Positions 10,611 through 20,716 of a DNA stretch of 64,000 bases are shown piece after piece; the stretch's first letter is position 1, and every line of letters begins with the position of its first letter. Under the pieces are notes generated by a model that was not told the origin of the DNA, did no database searches, and worked only from the letters and a program-made list of their open reading frames with translations. The position numbers were made by a program, and so were the translations under genes. Source of the DNA: Ensifer adhaerens (GTDB lineage: Bacteria; Pseudomonadota; Alphaproteobacteria; Rhizobiales; Rhizobiaceae); assembly GCF_000697965.2 (NCBI RefSeq), contig NZ_CP015880.1, forward strand, positions 3,874,001 through 3,938,000, in the 5' to 3' direction.

Positions 10611-10924
10611 ATGGAGCGTTGAACGCTCGACGATTAAACTCTCCAGCCGCATAGGAAACGTGGCTAAACGAGAGAATCCAGCGAGCCGGATGGGCCGGTA
10701 TCGCGGATCAACCGATGGCCCGTCATGGGGCAGGATTGCAGGATGCTTCGGCCCCTGCTTGTCGGAAACGCCGCTGAAAGCGGATGGTCGGGCAAAGCGG
10801 AAAACAGCCGATTATAGCGTGAAGCCTCCCGTTGTCTTGCCCGTGATGCGCCATTTCATGCGGCCCTTCGACCGCCCGCGCTGTAACAGCCGCGGAGAGG
10901 TCCGCCGCACACGAAGGACAGAAC
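10611..10924 (+). other. rpsO-pnp intergenic region (pnp leader)
   Basis: 314 bases without a convincing gene. A small perfect hairpin, GAGCGT/ACGCTC, lies at 10614-10628 just after the rpsO terminator. Open frames here lack coding character. The 3' end carries the pnp Shine-Dalgarno (AAGGA, 10914-10918). In enterobacteria the pnp leader folds into an RNase III-processed stem that PNPase uses for autoregulation; I cannot confirm such a fold here. Confidence 0.5.
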
Positions 10925-13078
10925 ATGTTCGATACCCACAAGGTTGAAATCGAATGGGCTGGGCGTCCGCTCAAGCTCGAAACCGGCAAGATCGCCCGTC
11001 AGGCTGACGGCGCCGTTCTCGCCACCTACGGCGAAACCGTCGTTCTCGCCACCGTCGTTTCGGCCAAGTCGCCGAAGCCGGGCCAGGACTTCTTCCCGCT
11101 GACCGTCAACTACCAGGAAAAGACCTACGCCGCCGGCAAGATCCCGGGTGGCTACTTCAAGCGCGAAGGTCGTCCGAGCGAAAACGAAACGCTCGTCTCG
11201 CGCCTGATCGACCGTCCGATCCGTCCGCTCTTCCCCGATGGCTACAAGAACGACACCCAGGTCATCGTCACGGTCATGCAGCATGACCTCGAAAACAACC
11301 CCGACGTCCTGTCGATGGTCGCCGCTTCTGCAGCGCTGACGCTGTCGGGCATCCCCTTCATGGGCCCGATCGGTGGCGCGCGCGTCGGCTACATCAACGG
11401 CCAGTACGTTCTGAACCCGCATCTCGACGAGATGGACGAATCGACCCTCGACCTCGTCGTCGCCGGCACCCAGGAAGCGGTGCTGATGGTCGAATCTGAA
11501 GCCAAGGAACTGCCGGAAGACGTCATGCTCGGCGCCGTCGTCTTCGGTCAGAAGGGCTTCCAGCCGGTCATCGACGCCATCATCAAGCTCGCTGAAGTCG
11601 CTGCCAAGGAGCCGCGCGAATTCGAAGCCGAAGATCATTCCGCTCTCGAAAACGCCATGCTCTCGCTTGCCGAAGACGAGCTGCGCAACGCCTACAAGAT
11701 CACCGAGAAGGCTGCCCGTTACGCTGCCGTCGACGCCGTCAAGGCCAAGGTGAAGGCACACTTCCTGCCTGAGGGCATCGAGAACCCAGCCCATTCGGCC
11801 GAAGAAATCGGCGCCGTCTTCAAGCACCTGCAGGCCAAGATCGTTCGCTGGAACATCCTCGACACCAAGAGCCGCATCGACGGCCGCGATCTGGAAACCG
11901 TTCGCCCGATCGTGTCGGAAGTCGGCGTTCTGCCGCGCACCCACGGTTCGGCGCTGTTCACCCGCGGCGAAACGCAGGCGATCGTCGTTGCCACGCTCGG
12001 CACCGGCGAAGACGAACAGTACGTCGACAGCCTGACCGGCATGTACAAAGAACGCTTCATGCTGCACTACAACTTCCCGCCCTTCTCGGTCGGCGAAACC
12101 GGCCGCATGGGCTCCCCGGGCCGCCGCGAAATCGGTCACGGCAAGCTCGCCTGGCGCGCTATCCGCCCGATGCTCCCGGAAGCCGAGCAGTTCCCCTATA
12201 CGCTGCGCGTCGTTTCCGAGATCACCGAGTCCAACGGCTCGTCCTCGATGGCCACCGTCTGCGGCACCTCGCTCGCTCTCATGGACGCCGGCGTTCCGCT
12301 CGCAAAGCCGGTTGCCGGTATCGCCATGGGCCTGATCAAGGAAGATGAGCGCTTCGCCGTTCTCTCCGACATTCTCGGCGACGAAGACCACCTCGGCGAC
12401 ATGGACTTCAAGGTTGCCGGTACCGACGCCGGCATCACCTCGCTCCAGATGGACATCAAGATCGAGGGCATCACCGAAGAGATCATGGGCATCGCGCTCA
12501 ACCAGGCCAAGGGCGGCCGTCTCCACATCCTCGGCGAAATGGCCAAGGCCATTTCCGAAAGCCGTGGCCAGCTCGGCGAGTTCGCCCCGCGCATCGAAGT
12601 CATGAACATTCCGGTCGACAAGATCCGCGAAGTCATCGGTTCGGGTGGCAAGGTCATCCGCGAAATCGTCGAAAAGACCGGCGCCAAGATCAACATCGAA
12701 GACGATGGCACCGTGAAGATCGCCTCCTCGTCCGGCAAGGAAATCGAAGCGGCCCGCAAGTGGATCCACTCGATCGTTGCCGAACCGGAAGTCGGCCAGG
12801 TCTACGAAGGTACCGTTGTGAAGACCGCCGACTTCGGCGCCTTCGTCAACTTCTTCGGTGCCCGTGACGGTCTCGTCCACATCTCGCAGCTCGCCTCCGA
12901 GCGCGTCGCCAAGACGACCGACGTCGTCAAGGAAGGCGACAAGGTCTGGGTCAAGCTCATGGGCTTCGACGAGCGCGGCAAGGTTCGCCTGTCGATGAAG
13001 GTCGTCGACCAAGCCACCGGCAAGGAAATCGTTGCCGAAAAGTCTGAAAAGAAGGGCGACGGCGAAGCCGCTGAATAA
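10925..13078 (+). CDS. pnp: Polyribonucleotide nucleotidyltransferase (PNPase)
   Basis: 717-residue PNPase, the phosphorolytic 3'-5' exoribonuclease and degradosome partner. It has two RNase PH-like domains (about 5-215 and 325-550) joined by an alpha-helical linker, a KH domain with [20 protein letters not shown], and an S1 domain ([20 protein letters not shown]). The C-terminal core motif [20 protein letters not shown] with downstream [11 protein letters not shown] carries the catalytic Asp residues. It is preceded by AAGGACAGAAC and ended by a hairpin terminator. Confidence 0.98.
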   Translation: MFDTHKVEIEWAGRPLKLETGKIARQADGAVLATYGETVVLATVVSAKSPKPGQDFFPLTVNYQEKTYAAGKIPGGYFKREGRPSENETLVSRLIDRPIRPLFPDGYKNDTQVIVTVMQHDLENNPDVLSMVAASAALTLSGIPFMGPIGGARVGYINGQYVLNPHLDEMDESTLDLVVAGTQEAVLMVESEAKELPEDVMLGAVVFGQKGFQPVIDAIIKLAEVAAKEPREFEAEDHSALENAMLSLAEDELRNAYKITEKAARYAAVDAVKAKVKAHFLPEGIENPAHSAEEIGAVFKHLQAKIVRWNILDTKSRIDGRDLETVRPIVSEVGVLPRTHGSALFTRGETQAIVVATLGTGEDEQYVDSLTGMYKERFMLHYNFPPFSVGETGRMGSPGRREIGHGKLAWRAIRPMLPEAEQFPYTLRVVSEITESNGSSSMATVCGTSLALMDAGVPLAKPVAGIAMGLIKEDERFAVLSDILGDEDHLGDMDFKVAGTDAGITSLQMDIKIEGITEEIMGIALNQAKGGRLHILGEMAKAISESRGQLGEFAPRIEVMNIPVDKIREVIGSGGKVIREIVEKTGAKINIEDDGTVKIASSSGKEIEAARKWIHSIVAEPEVGQVYEGTVVKTADFGAFVNFFGARDGLVHISQLASERVAKTTDVVKEGDKVWVKLMGFDERGKVRLSMKVVDQATGKEIVAEKSEKKGDGEAAE

Positions 13079-13101
13079 GCGCGCTTCACCCGAATGCATT
13101 C

Positions 13102-13136
13102 GGGGCGCGGGGCGGATCGCTCCGCGCCCCTTTCTT
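13102..13136 (+). terminator. Rho-independent terminator of pnp
   Basis: A 9-bp GC stem (GGGGCGCGG with CCGCGCCCC) followed by TTTCTT, 23 bases after the pnp stop. It lies very close to the next start codon. Confidence 0.8.
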
Positions 13137-13159
13137 GTAGGAAGATGACGGATAGACCG

Positions 13160-14176
13160 ATGAGCCGAGATTCGTTGAAGACCCTGTTTTACCCGTTCGA
13201 CAGCGGCGTGATCGACCCGCCGGGCGAGAGCGAGCGCGTGCTGTTCCTCGGCGCCGAGGCGGGCTACAGGCTGCCGCAGGGCTTCGAGGCGTCGATCTCG
13301 GCGGTGCAGCCGCTGCGGCCGCTCTATCGCGCCCTGGAAGCCGCCCGCGCCGACGTGGCGCCTGAAATCACCGGCGAGGACTACGACGTCACGCTGATCC
13401 TCTGCGGCAAGCACAAGGGCGAGAACGAAGACCGGATCGCCGAGGCGCTGAAGCGCACGCGCGAGGGCGGTCTGATCGTCGTTGCCGGCGGCAAGGAAGA
13501 CGGCATCCAGTCGCTGAAGAAGCGCATCGCCAAGTTCGAATGGGACGGCGACCATCTGCCGAAGTATCACGGCGTCGCCTTCTGGTTCACCCGCCCGGAA
13601 GATGTCACCGACGCAGTGCAAAAGCTTGCCAAGGTGCCGGTACGCGTCGACGGTCTGTTCGAGGCGTCGCCCGGCATGTTCTCGCACGACCGCATCGATG
13701 CCGGCTCCGAGCTGCTGGCGTCGCGTCTGCCGAACGATTTCCATGGCCACGCCGCCGATTTCGGCGCTGGCTGGGGCTATCTCGCAGCCAAGCTTGCTGA
13801 AGCGTCACCGGGCACCAAGGGGGTCGATCTCTTCGAGGCCGATCACGAGGCGCTCGAGGCGGCCCGCGTCAACATGATGGCAAACGCGCCTCGCATGCCG
13901 GCCCGTTTCTACTGGTTCGACTTGACGAGCGAAGAGCCGCGCGACAAGTACGACCTCATCGTCATGAACCCGCCCTTCCATGAAGGCCACGCGGCTGAGC
14001 CGTCGCTCGGCGTCGCCATCATCAAGACGGCGCTGAAGGCGCTGAAGCAGGGTGGCAAGCTGATGATGGTCGCCAATCGTGGCCTTCCCTACGAGCAGGT
14101 GCTGGCGGAAAATTCCAAGGAATATGGCGAGACCTGCCGCAACGCCCGATTCAAGGTGCTCTGGGCCAAGCGCTGA
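13160..14176 (+). CDS. RsmC/RlmG-like class I SAM methyltransferase
   Basis: About 338 residues with the two-domain build of RsmC-type rRNA m2G methyltransferases. An inactive N-terminal methyltransferase-like half (about 1-160) precedes a catalytic half with DFGAGWGYLAAKLAE (SAM loop), DLFEADHEALEAARVN and the target-base motif LIVMNPPFHEG. NPPFH points to modification of an exocyclic guanine amino group in rRNA; the exact target is not assignable by eye. ATG 13160 is preferred over ATG 13145, which lies too close to its AGGAAG. A symmetrical terminator follows. Confidence 0.82.
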   Translation: MSRDSLKTLFYPFDSGVIDPPGESERVLFLGAEAGYRLPQGFEASISAVQPLRPLYRALEAARADVAPEITGEDYDVTLILCGKHKGENEDRIAEALKRTREGGLIVVAGGKEDGIQSLKKRIAKFEWDGDHLPKYHGVAFWFTRPEDVTDAVQKLAKVPVRVDGLFEASPGMFSHDRIDAGSELLASRLPNDFHGHAADFGAGWGYLAAKLAEASPGTKGVDLFEADHEALEAARVNMMANAPRMPARFYWFDLTSEEPRDKYDLIVMNPPFHEGHAAEPSLGVAIIKTALKALKQGGKLMMVANRGLPYEQVLAENSKEYGETCRNARFKVLWAKR

Positions 14177-14212
14177 GACGCCGCAGGACGCATTTTGCGC
14201 CATCCGAGAATG

Positions 14213-14243
14213 GAAAAAGCCGGGCAGATGACCCGGCTTTTTT
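14213..14243 (+). terminator. Bidirectional-looking terminator
   Basis: AAGCCGGG pairs with CCCGGCTT around CAGATGA, with A residues before and TTTTTT after. It ends the RsmC-like gene 37 bases after its stop. Confidence 0.88.
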
Positions 14244-14333
14244 GCATCTGGCTGCAAGTCAGAGTTAGCCCGTTGCCTTCGTCGCAGATCCGGCTCACCA
14301 TGTGCCCGGTTTTACTGCCGGAGGATGAGTTCC

Positions 14334-14555
14334 ATGACGTCGGGAGTGAACAGGCCGCCCTTGAGCGAGGATGCGGCCGAAGCTATTGCCAAGGACATCA
14401 AGCAGGGCGAGGGACATGGCGCGACCTCCGAGGTGCCCATGTCGTTCTTGCAGAGCCTCTATCGCTCGCCGCTTGACCCGGCACGCCGGACCCATACGGG
14501 CTTCGTCGTGCTGGCGGTCATCGTGGCTCTGCTCGTGCTGTTCGTCCTGATTTGA
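14334..14555 (+). CDS. Small single-pass membrane protein, function unknown
   Basis: 73 residues: a soluble N-terminal part (MTSGVNRPPLSEDAAEAI... with an acidic/Lys helix), then one C-terminal membrane helix (GFVVLAVIVALLVLFVLI) with the tail at the membrane. ATG 14334 has GGAGG nine bases upstream; an in-frame ATG at 14325 lies too close to it. I do not recognise a family. It converges with the MFS gene downstream, separated by 34 bases. C-tail anchoring suggests a cytoplasmic domain tethered to the inner membrane. Confidence 0.65.
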   Translation: MTSGVNRPPLSEDAAEAIAKDIKQGEGHGATSEVPMSFLQSLYRSPLDPARRTHTGFVVLAVIVALLVLFVLI

Positions 14556-14589
14556 GCTTGCCGGCAAAAGGCAGGCGGACCGGCGCGCC

Positions 14590-15789
14590 TCAACCGCGCC
14601 TTCTCGCAACGACCAATACCCCCGCAAGGACGGCGCAGAGCAGGCCGAGTGACAACGGCAACCCGTGGTGTCCCGTCACTTGCATGACAAGGCCCGTTGC
14701 TGGCGAGCCAACCATGCCGCCGAGGCCCCAGGCGAAGGCAAAGGCGGCGTTGCCGGCGATCAGGGTCAGGCCGCTGAATCGCTCGCCGAGCTGGATCAGC
14801 GACAGGGTATAGATCCCGAACGTCACCCCGCCCCAGACGAAAACAAGCGGCCAGATGAGCCAGTTTTCGAACAGCCATGGCAGCAGCAGGCAGCCGGCCA
14901 GGGAGGAAAGCACGCAGAACAGCATCGTCTGCCTCGATCCCCTGCGTTCGGAGAGGCGCCCGAGCAGGATCTGCAACGACGCGTTGCCGGCAATGAAGCA
15001 GGTGATGAGCGGCGCGACGCGCTCCTCATTGCTGCCAAGCGCTGCGCCATAGACCGCAAGCAGCGAAAGCAGGGTCTGCTCGAAGGCCGCAGCCGTTGCG
15101 ACTGCAAACAGCAACAAAGGCGCTAGCGCGAAAAACCCGGCGACGGACGTTGCTTCCCCATCCTGCGGCATCTCCGGCAGGCGCGACACCAGGGCAAGCA
15201 AGATCAGGCCGCAGGCGACAAAGGCCACGATGCCGATCAGGAACGGCGACCAGCCCGCCGTTCCGACCATCCCGAGCGACAGCGGCCCTATGGCGAAACC
15301 GGCTGAAACGACGGAGGAATAGAGACCCATGATGCGGCCCCGGCGGGACGCGGGCGTAATGGCCACCAGCCAGGTCTCGCTGATCACGGAAAGCGGATTG
15401 GCGAAGACGCCCAGCAGAAAGCGAAGCGGCATCCAGGCCCAGACGTCGTCAGTCCACGCAATGGCGGCAAGCGTGCTGGCGGCCAGCACCGAACAGAGGA
15501 TCGCGTGCCGGGCACCGCCCAGCCGCCGCGAAAGCATCGGGATCAGAGGCGCCGACAGGATGAACCCCAGCGGCGTCATGGCCGCCGACAGGCCGATCAG
15601 GGCGGGTGCGGTTCGCTGCCGCTCCAGGATGAAGCTGAGCAGCGGATAGGTGAGCCCTTGCGCCACCGCAAAGACGGTAACGGTGGCGATGATACCCGCC
15701 ATCGCCGCCCAGGGGGCTTGATCCTCGCGGAACGTCGTGATCACCTCGCCAAGGGTCGGCGCCGGTGGCGGTCGCTGGTCCGATGTCAT
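14590..15789 (-). CDS. MFS transporter (YcaD/YfkF-like)
   Basis: About 399 residues with twelve hydrophobic segments. MFS loop motifs are visible: PMLSRRLGGARH between helices 2 and 3, SRRGRIMGLYSSVVSAG (motif C region), and LGRLSERRGSRQ in the second half. It resembles the YcaD-type branch of inner-membrane exporters; the substrate is unknown. ATG 15789 is chosen because TTTGAGGTGAG spans a ribosome site; GTG 15801 is in frame. It starts 13 bases after the DUF1127 gene stop, so the two form one leftward operon. Confidence 0.85.
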   Translation of the reverse strand: MTSDQRPPPAPTLGEVITTFREDQAPWAAMAGIIATVTVFAVAQGLTYPLLSFILERQRTAPALIGLSAAMTPLGFILSAPLIPMLSRRLGGARHAILCSVLAASTLAAIAWTDDVWAWMPLRFLLGVFANPLSVISETWLVAITPASRRGRIMGLYSSVVSAGFAIGPLSLGMVGTAGWSPFLIGIVAFVACGLILLALVSRLPEMPQDGEATSVAGFFALAPLLLFAVATAAAFEQTLLSLLAVYGAALGSNEERVAPLITCFIAGNASLQILLGRLSERRGSRQTMLFCVLSSLAGCLLLPWLFENWLIWPLVFVWGGVTFGIYTLSLIQLGERFSGLTLIAGNAAFAFAWGLGGMVGSPATGLVMQVTGHHGLPLSLGLLCAVLAGVLVVARRRG

Positions 15790-15802
15790 TGCGCGGCTCA
15801 CC

Positions 15803-16054
15803 TCAAAGCACTTGCCAGAAGGGCCTGGCGAGCTCCTCCTCGACTTGACGTCGCGTCAGGCCGATATCGTCGATCAGATGCGGATCGCCCTTGAGCTTTC
15901 GATCGAGTTCTAGGTGAAATTGGTTCCGTTCACGCCAGGCGGCGACCATCCGTTTCAGCGTCTCGACAGGGGAATGCGAAAGCGTCGGGCTCCTCGGCGC
16001 CTCAGGCGCCGCGGCCTGAGGCGATGCAATGGGAGAAAAGGGGGCGTTGTTCAT
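15803..16054 (-). CDS. DUF1127-domain small protein
   Basis: 83 residues. The N-terminal half is Ala/Pro/Ser-rich; the C-terminal half holds the DUF1127-like signature LKGDPHLIDDIGLTRRQVEEE ending RPFWQVL (the family pattern is L-x-D-I-G-L-x-R-x-x-x-E). Such arginine-rich or YjiS-like small proteins in rhizobia bind RNA or affect phosphate and carbon metabolism in some cases; no role is known for this one. It is the first gene of an operon with the MFS transporter and is divergent from a winged-helix/TPR regulator. Confidence 0.8.
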   Translation of the reverse strand: MNNAPFSPIASPQAAAPEAPRSPTLSHSPVETLKRMVAAWRERNQFHLELDRKLKGDPHLIDDIGLTRRQVEEELARPFWQVL

Positions 16055-16193
16055 GACAACCTCGCTATCGGCTTTGAGGGTCGGGGGGACCCTCGATCTG
16101 AAGGAGGTTGGATTCTGCGGAATAGGATCGGTGCCGTACTTAAGCCCTTCCAAAAAGTTCTCAAAAACTTCCAAACGGGCTATAGATCGCCGC

Positions 16194-17699
16194 ATGCAGG
16201 ATACACGGTTTGCCTTTGGTCCGTTCGTGCTTGATCCGGGTGCGGGAACGCTCCTGCGGAACGATGATCCGGTTGCGGTCGGGCATCGCGGCGTGAAGCT
16301 GCTTGCGGCGCTCGTGGAAAGGCCGGGCGAAATCCTCGCCAAGACCGAGCTGATGGACGCGGCCTGGCCTGGTACGGCCGTCGAGGAAGGCAATCTCACC
16401 GTACAGATCGCACAGCTCAGGAAGCTGCTCGGCCGGGCTGCCGACGGCGGCGAGTGGATTTCAACGGTTCCGCGCATCGGCTACCGTTTCATGGGCAGTA
16501 TCGAGCGGCTGGCAGGCGGGCGAAAGCCGCTGCCGTTGCCGGGCCGGCCTTCGATCGCGGTGCTGCCCTTCGTCAATCTCAGCAACGATCCCGATCAGGA
16601 TTCCTTCGCGGACGGGCTGACGGAGGATCTGATCACCGATCTCTCCCGGAGCGGTGGTCTGTTCGTCATCGCCCGCAATTCCACCTTTGCCTACAAGGGC
16701 AGGGCGATGGATGTACGCGCGATCGCCGAAGACCTCGGCGTGCGCTACCTCCTGGAAGGAAGCGCAAGGCGCGCCTCCGGACGCGTACGCATCAACGCCC
16801 AGCTGGTCGATGCGCTGAGCGGAGAGCACCTCTGGGCAGAACGCTTCGACCGCAACCTGGAAGACATCTTTGCCGTTCAGGACGAGGTGACGGCCAAGAT
16901 CGTCGAGGCGTTGCTCGGTCGGCTGCGCACCCCGCCGTCACGCAATCGCCCCAGGAGCCTCGAGGCCTATGATCTCTGCGTTCGGGCGCGCAAGCTGATC
17001 GACGATTCGCCGCAGACCGCCCGGGAAGCGCATCTGATGCTCACTCGCGCCGTTTCGCTCGACCCTGATTATGCCGAGGCCTATCGCTGGCTCGCCATGA
17101 ACCACTGGATGGGGTGGGTGCACTGGGGCGAGCCGATCGTACCGACCCGCGGCATCGCCCTGGATCTGGCGCGCAAAGCCGTCGCGATCGATCCCAACGA
17201 CGCCGGTTGCCGCTGGGTGCTGGCCAATCTGCTTGCCTATGAGCGCAACTTCGCCGAGGCCGACGCGGAATTTGCCAGGGCCATCGAGCTTGACCCGAAC
17301 GAAGCCGACACCTGGGCGACATTGTCCGACATCACGATCCTGGCAGGCCGGGTCGAGGAAGGGCTGGAGCACATTCGCAAGGCGTTCCGGCTGAACCCCT
17401 ATCCGGCAAGCTGGTACTATCTGACACTCGGCCAGGCGCAGTATGCGGCCGGAGACTACGAAGCCGCGGTCGAGACGCTGCGCAAGGACGAAACCTACCG
17501 CACCAGCTCGCGTCGCTTCCTGGCGGCGAGCCTCGCGCAATTGGGGCGGTTCGACGAGGCACGCGCCGAGGTCGACCTGTTCCTCGTCGCCAACCCGCAT
17601 TTCACGACCGGTTTCTGGGCGACGACCGAGCCGTTTCGTGACGCAGCGACGCTCGCGCACTTCGTGGACGGATTCCACAAGGCCGGCCTTCCGGACTGA
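16194..17699 (+). CDS. Winged-helix (CadC/OmpR-type) TPR regulator
   Basis: 501 residues. Residues 1-100 form a Trans_reg_C winged helix (FGPFVLDPGAGTLLRNDDPV, LTVQIAQLRKLLG, ISTVPRIGYRF). A TolB-like/FlgO-like segment follows (IAVLPFVNLSNDPDQDSFADGL, VRYLLEGSARRASGRVRINA), then TPR repeats (about 280-490). No receiver or cyclase catalytic motif is present. This architecture is common in rhizobia, usually of unknown signal. ATG 16194 begins the DNA-binding domain. It is divergent from the DUF1127-MFS operon across 139 bases, so local regulation of that operon is plausible (inference). Confidence 0.85.
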   Translation: MQDTRFAFGPFVLDPGAGTLLRNDDPVAVGHRGVKLLAALVERPGEILAKTELMDAAWPGTAVEEGNLTVQIAQLRKLLGRAADGGEWISTVPRIGYRFMGSIERLAGGRKPLPLPGRPSIAVLPFVNLSNDPDQDSFADGLTEDLITDLSRSGGLFVIARNSTFAYKGRAMDVRAIAEDLGVRYLLEGSARRASGRVRINAQLVDALSGEHLWAERFDRNLEDIFAVQDEVTAKIVEALLGRLRTPPSRNRPRSLEAYDLCVRARKLIDDSPQTAREAHLMLTRAVSLDPDYAEAYRWLAMNHWMGWVHWGEPIVPTRGIALDLARKAVAIDPNDAGCRWVLANLLAYERNFAEADAEFARAIELDPNEADTWATLSDITILAGRVEEGLEHIRKAFRLNPYPASWYYLTLGQAQYAAGDYEAAVETLRKDETYRTSSRRFLAASLAQLGRFDEARAEVDLFLVANPHFTTGFWATTEPFRDAATLAHFVDGFHKAGLPD

Positions 17700-17732
17700 T
17701 GTTTTCTCGGGCCGTCGGGCCCTGTCGACCTC

Positions 17733-17771
17733 AAAAAAGAAACCCCGGCGAGGTGTCTCTCCGGGGTTTTC
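17733..17771 (+). terminator. Bidirectional terminator between convergent genes
   Basis: AACCCCGG pairs with CCGGGGTT (17741-17748 with 17761-17768), with an inner GAG/CTC. A residues precede and T residues follow, so it can serve both the regulator gene and fabI. Confidence 0.85.
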
Positions 17772-17812
17772 TATAGAAGCTGGGTCGTCAGTCAGCGGCT
17801 TTGCCGCTGCCG

Positions 17813-18619
17813 TCACTCTGCGTCGGCGGTCCTGAGCGCATCGAGTGCCGGCATCGACGTAATGTTGTAGCCGGAATCGACATAGTGGATTTCGCCGGTC
17901 ACGCCGCGCGAAAGGTCCGAAAGAAGGTAGAGGGCCGAGCTGCCGACGTCGTCGATCGTGACGGTGCGGCGCAGCGGCGAATTCTTCTGCTGCCAGGACA
18001 GCATCGCCCGGGCGTCGGAAATGCCGGCGCCGGCAAGCGTGCGGATCGGGCCCGCCGAGATCGCGTTGACGCGAATGCCGCGAACGCCATAGTCGGCGGC
18101 GAGATAGCGCACCGACGCCTCGAGCGCTGCCTTGGCGACACCCATGACGTTGTAGTTCGGCATGACGCGCATCGAGCCGCCATAGGTGAGCGTCAGCATC
18201 GAGCCGCCCTCATCCATCAGTTCGGCAGCCCGCTTGGCGATCTCGGTGAAGGAGAAGCAGGAGATCACCATCGTGCGGCTGAAGTTGTCGCGCGAGGTGT
18301 CGGCGTAGAGGCCCTTCAGCTCGTTCTTGTCCGAAAAGCCGATGGCATGAACGATGAAGTCGAGCTTGCCCCAGCGTTCCTTGATCGCATCGATGACCGC
18401 ATCGACAGACGCAATGTCTTCGACATCGCAAGGAAGCAGGAAGTCGGAACCGAGCTCGGCCGCCAGCGGCTTGACGCGCTTACCCAGCGCCTCGCCCTGA
18501 AAGGTGAAGGCCAGTTCCGCGCCTTGCGCTGCAAGCGCCTTGGAGATGCCCCAGGCAATAGAATGGTTGTTGGCCACACCCATGATGAGGCCACGCTTTC
18601 CAGTCATCAGTCCCGTCAT
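17813..18619 (-). CDS. fabI: Enoyl-ACP reductase (NADH) FabI
   Basis: 268-residue FabI, which reduces trans-2-enoyl-ACP in the last step of each elongation cycle. The short-chain dehydrogenase fold shows GVANNHSIAWGI for NAD binding, and the catalytic Tyr146, Tyr156 and Lys163 fall at the same positions as in E. coli FabI (YNVMGVAK = Tyr-x6-Lys). ATG 18619 lies four bases past the fabB stop; an internal ATG at 18606 is a less likely start. Last gene of fabA-fabB-fabI. The C-terminal extension after the usual end is short. Confidence 0.95.
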   Translation of the reverse strand: MTGLMTGKRGLIMGVANNHSIAWGISKALAAQGAELAFTFQGEALGKRVKPLAAELGSDFLLPCDVEDIASVDAVIDAIKERWGKLDFIVHAIGFSDKNELKGLYADTSRDNFSRTMVISCFSFTEIAKRAAELMDEGGSMLTLTYGGSMRVMPNYNVMGVAKAALEASVRYLAADYGVRGIRVNAISAGPIRTLAGAGISDARAMLSWQQKNSPLRRTVTIDDVGSSALYLLSDLSRGVTGEIHYVDSGYNITSMPALDALRTADAE

Positions 18620-18623
18620 GGTG

Positions 18624-19847
18624 TTATCCGTTGTAGCGCTGGAAGACGAGCGTTGCGTTGGTGCCGCCGAAGCCGAAGGAGTTCGAAAGAACCGTATCGA
18701 TCTTGGCATTGTCGATGCGCTTGCGAACGATCGGAACGCCATCGAATTCCGGATCGAGCTCGCTGATATGCGCGCTTTCGCCGATGAAGCCCGCCTGCAT
18801 CATCAACAGGCCGTAGATCGATTCCTGCACGCCGGCCGCACCGAGCGAGTGACCCGTGAGCGACTTGGTCGACTGGATGTGCGGCATCTTGCTGCCGAAC
18901 ACTTCGCGGATCGCGCCGATTTCCTTGCTGTCGCCAACCGGGGTGGAGGTGCCGTGGGTGTTGATGTAGTCGACCTCGCCCTTCACGGTCGAGAGCGCCT
19001 GACGCATGCAGCGGATTGCGCCTTCGCCCGACGGAGCCACCATGTCGTAGCCGTCGGAGGTGGCGCCGTAGCCGACGATTTCGGCGTAGATCTTCGCGCC
19101 GCGGGCCTTGGCGTGCTCCAGTTCTTCGAGAACGAGAACGCCTGCGCCACCGGCAATAACGAAGCCGTCGCGGTTGGCGTCATAGGCGCGCGAAGCCGTC
19201 GCCGGCGTTTCGTTGTACTTCGACGACATGGCGCCCATGGCGTCGAACAGGTTGGACATGGTCCAGTCGAGGTCTTCGTGACCCCCGGCAAACATCACGT
19301 CCTGTTTGCCCCACTGGATCATCTCGGCGGCGTTGCCGATGCAATGGGCCGAGGTCGAGCAGGCCGACGAGATCGAGTAGTTGACGCCGTGGATCTGGAA
19401 CCAGGTGGCAAGCGTCGCCGACGCCGTCGAAGACATCGCCTTGGGAACGGCGAACGGGCCGATGCGCTTCGGGCTGACGTTCTTGCGGGTGATGTCGGCC
19501 GCTTCAACGATGGTGCGGGTGGACGGTCCGCCCGAGCCCATAATGATACCGGTACGCTCGTTGCGGGCGATGACGGCTTCTTCCAGACCGGAGTCGGCGA
19601 TCGCCTGCTTCATCGCCACGTGGTTCCAGGCGCCGCCCTGAGACAGGAAGCGCATGGCACGGCGATCGACGAGTTCGGTCGGATCGAGCGACGGCGCGCC
19701 CCAGACCTGGCACTTGAAGCCATTCTCGGCGAAATCGGGAGAAAACGTGATGCCCGACTTGGCATCGCGCAACGACGCCGTAACTTCGTCTGCATTGTTC
19801 CCGATCGAGGAAACGATGCCGAGGCCCGTGACAACAACCCGTCTCAT
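18624..19847 (-). CDS. fabB: Beta-ketoacyl-ACP synthase I FabB
   Basis: 407-residue condensing enzyme that elongates acyl-ACP and is needed for unsaturated fatty acids. The catalytic triad is intact and in E. coli numbering: Cys163 in SSACSTSAH, His298 in [11 protein letters not shown] and His333 in TGHSLGAAG. It lies 47 bases after fabA and 4 bases before fabI, forming the anaerobic unsaturated fatty-acid operon. KASI is separated from KASII (FabF) here mainly by the fabA linkage. Confidence 0.96.
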   Translation of the reverse strand: MRRVVVTGLGIVSSIGNNADEVTASLRDAKSGITFSPDFAENGFKCQVWGAPSLDPTELVDRRAMRFLSQGGAWNHVAMKQAIADSGLEEAVIARNERTGIIMGSGGPSTRTIVEAADITRKNVSPKRIGPFAVPKAMSSTASATLATWFQIHGVNYSISSACSTSAHCIGNAAEMIQWGKQDVMFAGGHEDLDWTMSNLFDAMGAMSSKYNETPATASRAYDANRDGFVIAGGAGVLVLEELEHAKARGAKIYAEIVGYGATSDGYDMVAPSGEGAIRCMRQALSTVKGEVDYINTHGTSTPVGDSKEIGAIREVFGSKMPHIQSTKSLTGHSLGAAGVQESIYGLLMMQAGFIGESAHISELDPEFDGVPIVRKRIDNAKIDTVLSNSFGFGGTNATLVFQRYNG

Positions 19848-19894
19848 GGTACTGACCTTTTCTTTATTTCGTTGGCTGCGGAAAGGCCTGAATT

Positions 19895-20410
19895 TTACTC
19901 GGCCTTATCCTTCGACAGGCCGACGCGGAGGTCGGTTGCCTGATAGATAGTCTCGCCATCGGCTTTCAGCCAGCCGTCGGCCGTGCCGAGCACGAGCCGT
20001 CCGCGCATGACGCGCTTGAAGTCGATGCCGTACTCGAGAAGCTTGGTATGGGGACGCACCATGCCCTTGAACTTCACTTCGCCGGTGGAAAGCGCCATGC
20101 CGCGGCCGGGCTCGCCGAGCCAGCCGAGGTAAAAACCGGTCAGCTGCCACATGCCATCGAGGCCGAGGCAGCCGGGCATGATCGGGTTGCCCTGGAAGTG
20201 GCAGGGAAAATACCAGTCGTCCGGCCGCACGTCGTACTCGGCGCGCAGGTAACCCTTGTCGAAGGCGCCGCCGGTCTCGGAGATTTCGGTGATGCGGTGG
20301 ACCATCAGCATCGGCGGCAGCGGCAGCTGGGCATTGCCGGGGCCAAACAACTCACCACGGCCGCAGGCCAGGATTTCCTCATAGCTGAAGCTGGATTGTC
20401 TGGTCGTCAT
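19895..20410 (-). CDS. fabA: 3-hydroxydecanoyl-ACP dehydratase/isomerase FabA
   Basis: 171-residue FabA. It dehydrates 3-hydroxydecanoyl-ACP and isomerises the product to the cis-3 form, committing chains to the unsaturated branch. Active-site His71 lies in [13 protein letters not shown] and Asp85 in [10 protein letters not shown], matching the E. coli pair within one residue. First gene of fabA-fabB-fabI and divergent from irr across 306 bases, the order known from Sinorhizobium and Rhizobium. Confidence 0.97.
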   Translation of the reverse strand: MTTRQSSFSYEEILACGRGELFGPGNAQLPLPPMLMVHRITEISETGGAFDKGYLRAEYDVRPDDWYFPCHFQGNPIMPGCLGLDGMWQLTGFYLGWLGEPGRGMALSTGEVKFKGMVRPHTKLLEYGIDFKRVMRGRLVLGTADGWLKADGETIYQATDLRVGLSKDKAE

Positions 20411-20716
20411 GAATAGATGTTTCCCCGCGTAACAAATTGTGTTGTCCGACCTGCTTTAGAGCAAGTTCGGCTTGAAATGAAGCGTGGCGACCCGGATCTT
20501 GCGGTTTTCCGTCCGGTCTCCATCGCTTCTGATGGCGATTTCACTCCGCCGTCGCTTACAGGATCAATGTGGGCGCGACCAGAGTTAATTGCCAGCATTC
20601 CCCGAGTTTGACCGGTTTTTCGGGCTTTGCAACGCCTGTCAGGGCTGGAATCTATTGAAAGGCGAGGACGTAAAAGTTATATCGCGGAGGAAGTATTGTG
20701 AATTTCGCCGGGATAC
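20411..20716. other. fabA-irr divergent regulatory region
   Basis: 306 bases without a gene. The right end holds a good rightward promoter (20655-20683). A short GTG-initiated frame with a strong GGAGG (20686-20690) opens at 20698 and overlaps irr in another frame. I found no convincing iron-control element box (TTTAGAA-N3-TTCTAAA type) and no clear leftward promoter for fabA. Confidence 0.5.
20655..20683 (+). promoter_or_regulatory. Predicted sigma70-type promoter for irr
   Basis: TTGAAA (20655-20660), a 17-base spacer and TATATC (20678-20683) are near consensus, placing the transcript start near 20690, about 27 bases before the irr ATG. Confidence 0.6.

Noticed and set aside
10660..10947. 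95-codon frame in the rpsO-pnp gap
   Set aside because: Overlaps the pnp start, lacks a ribosome site and has no coding character.
10856..13750. 964-codon open frame antisense to pnp
   Set aside because: Pure shadow of pnp and the methyltransferase gene; no motif, no ribosome site.
20411..20716. Iron-control (ICE/Irr) box in the fabA-irr region
   Set aside because: TTTAGAGCAAGTTC at about 20455 has only one good half-site; too weak to call.
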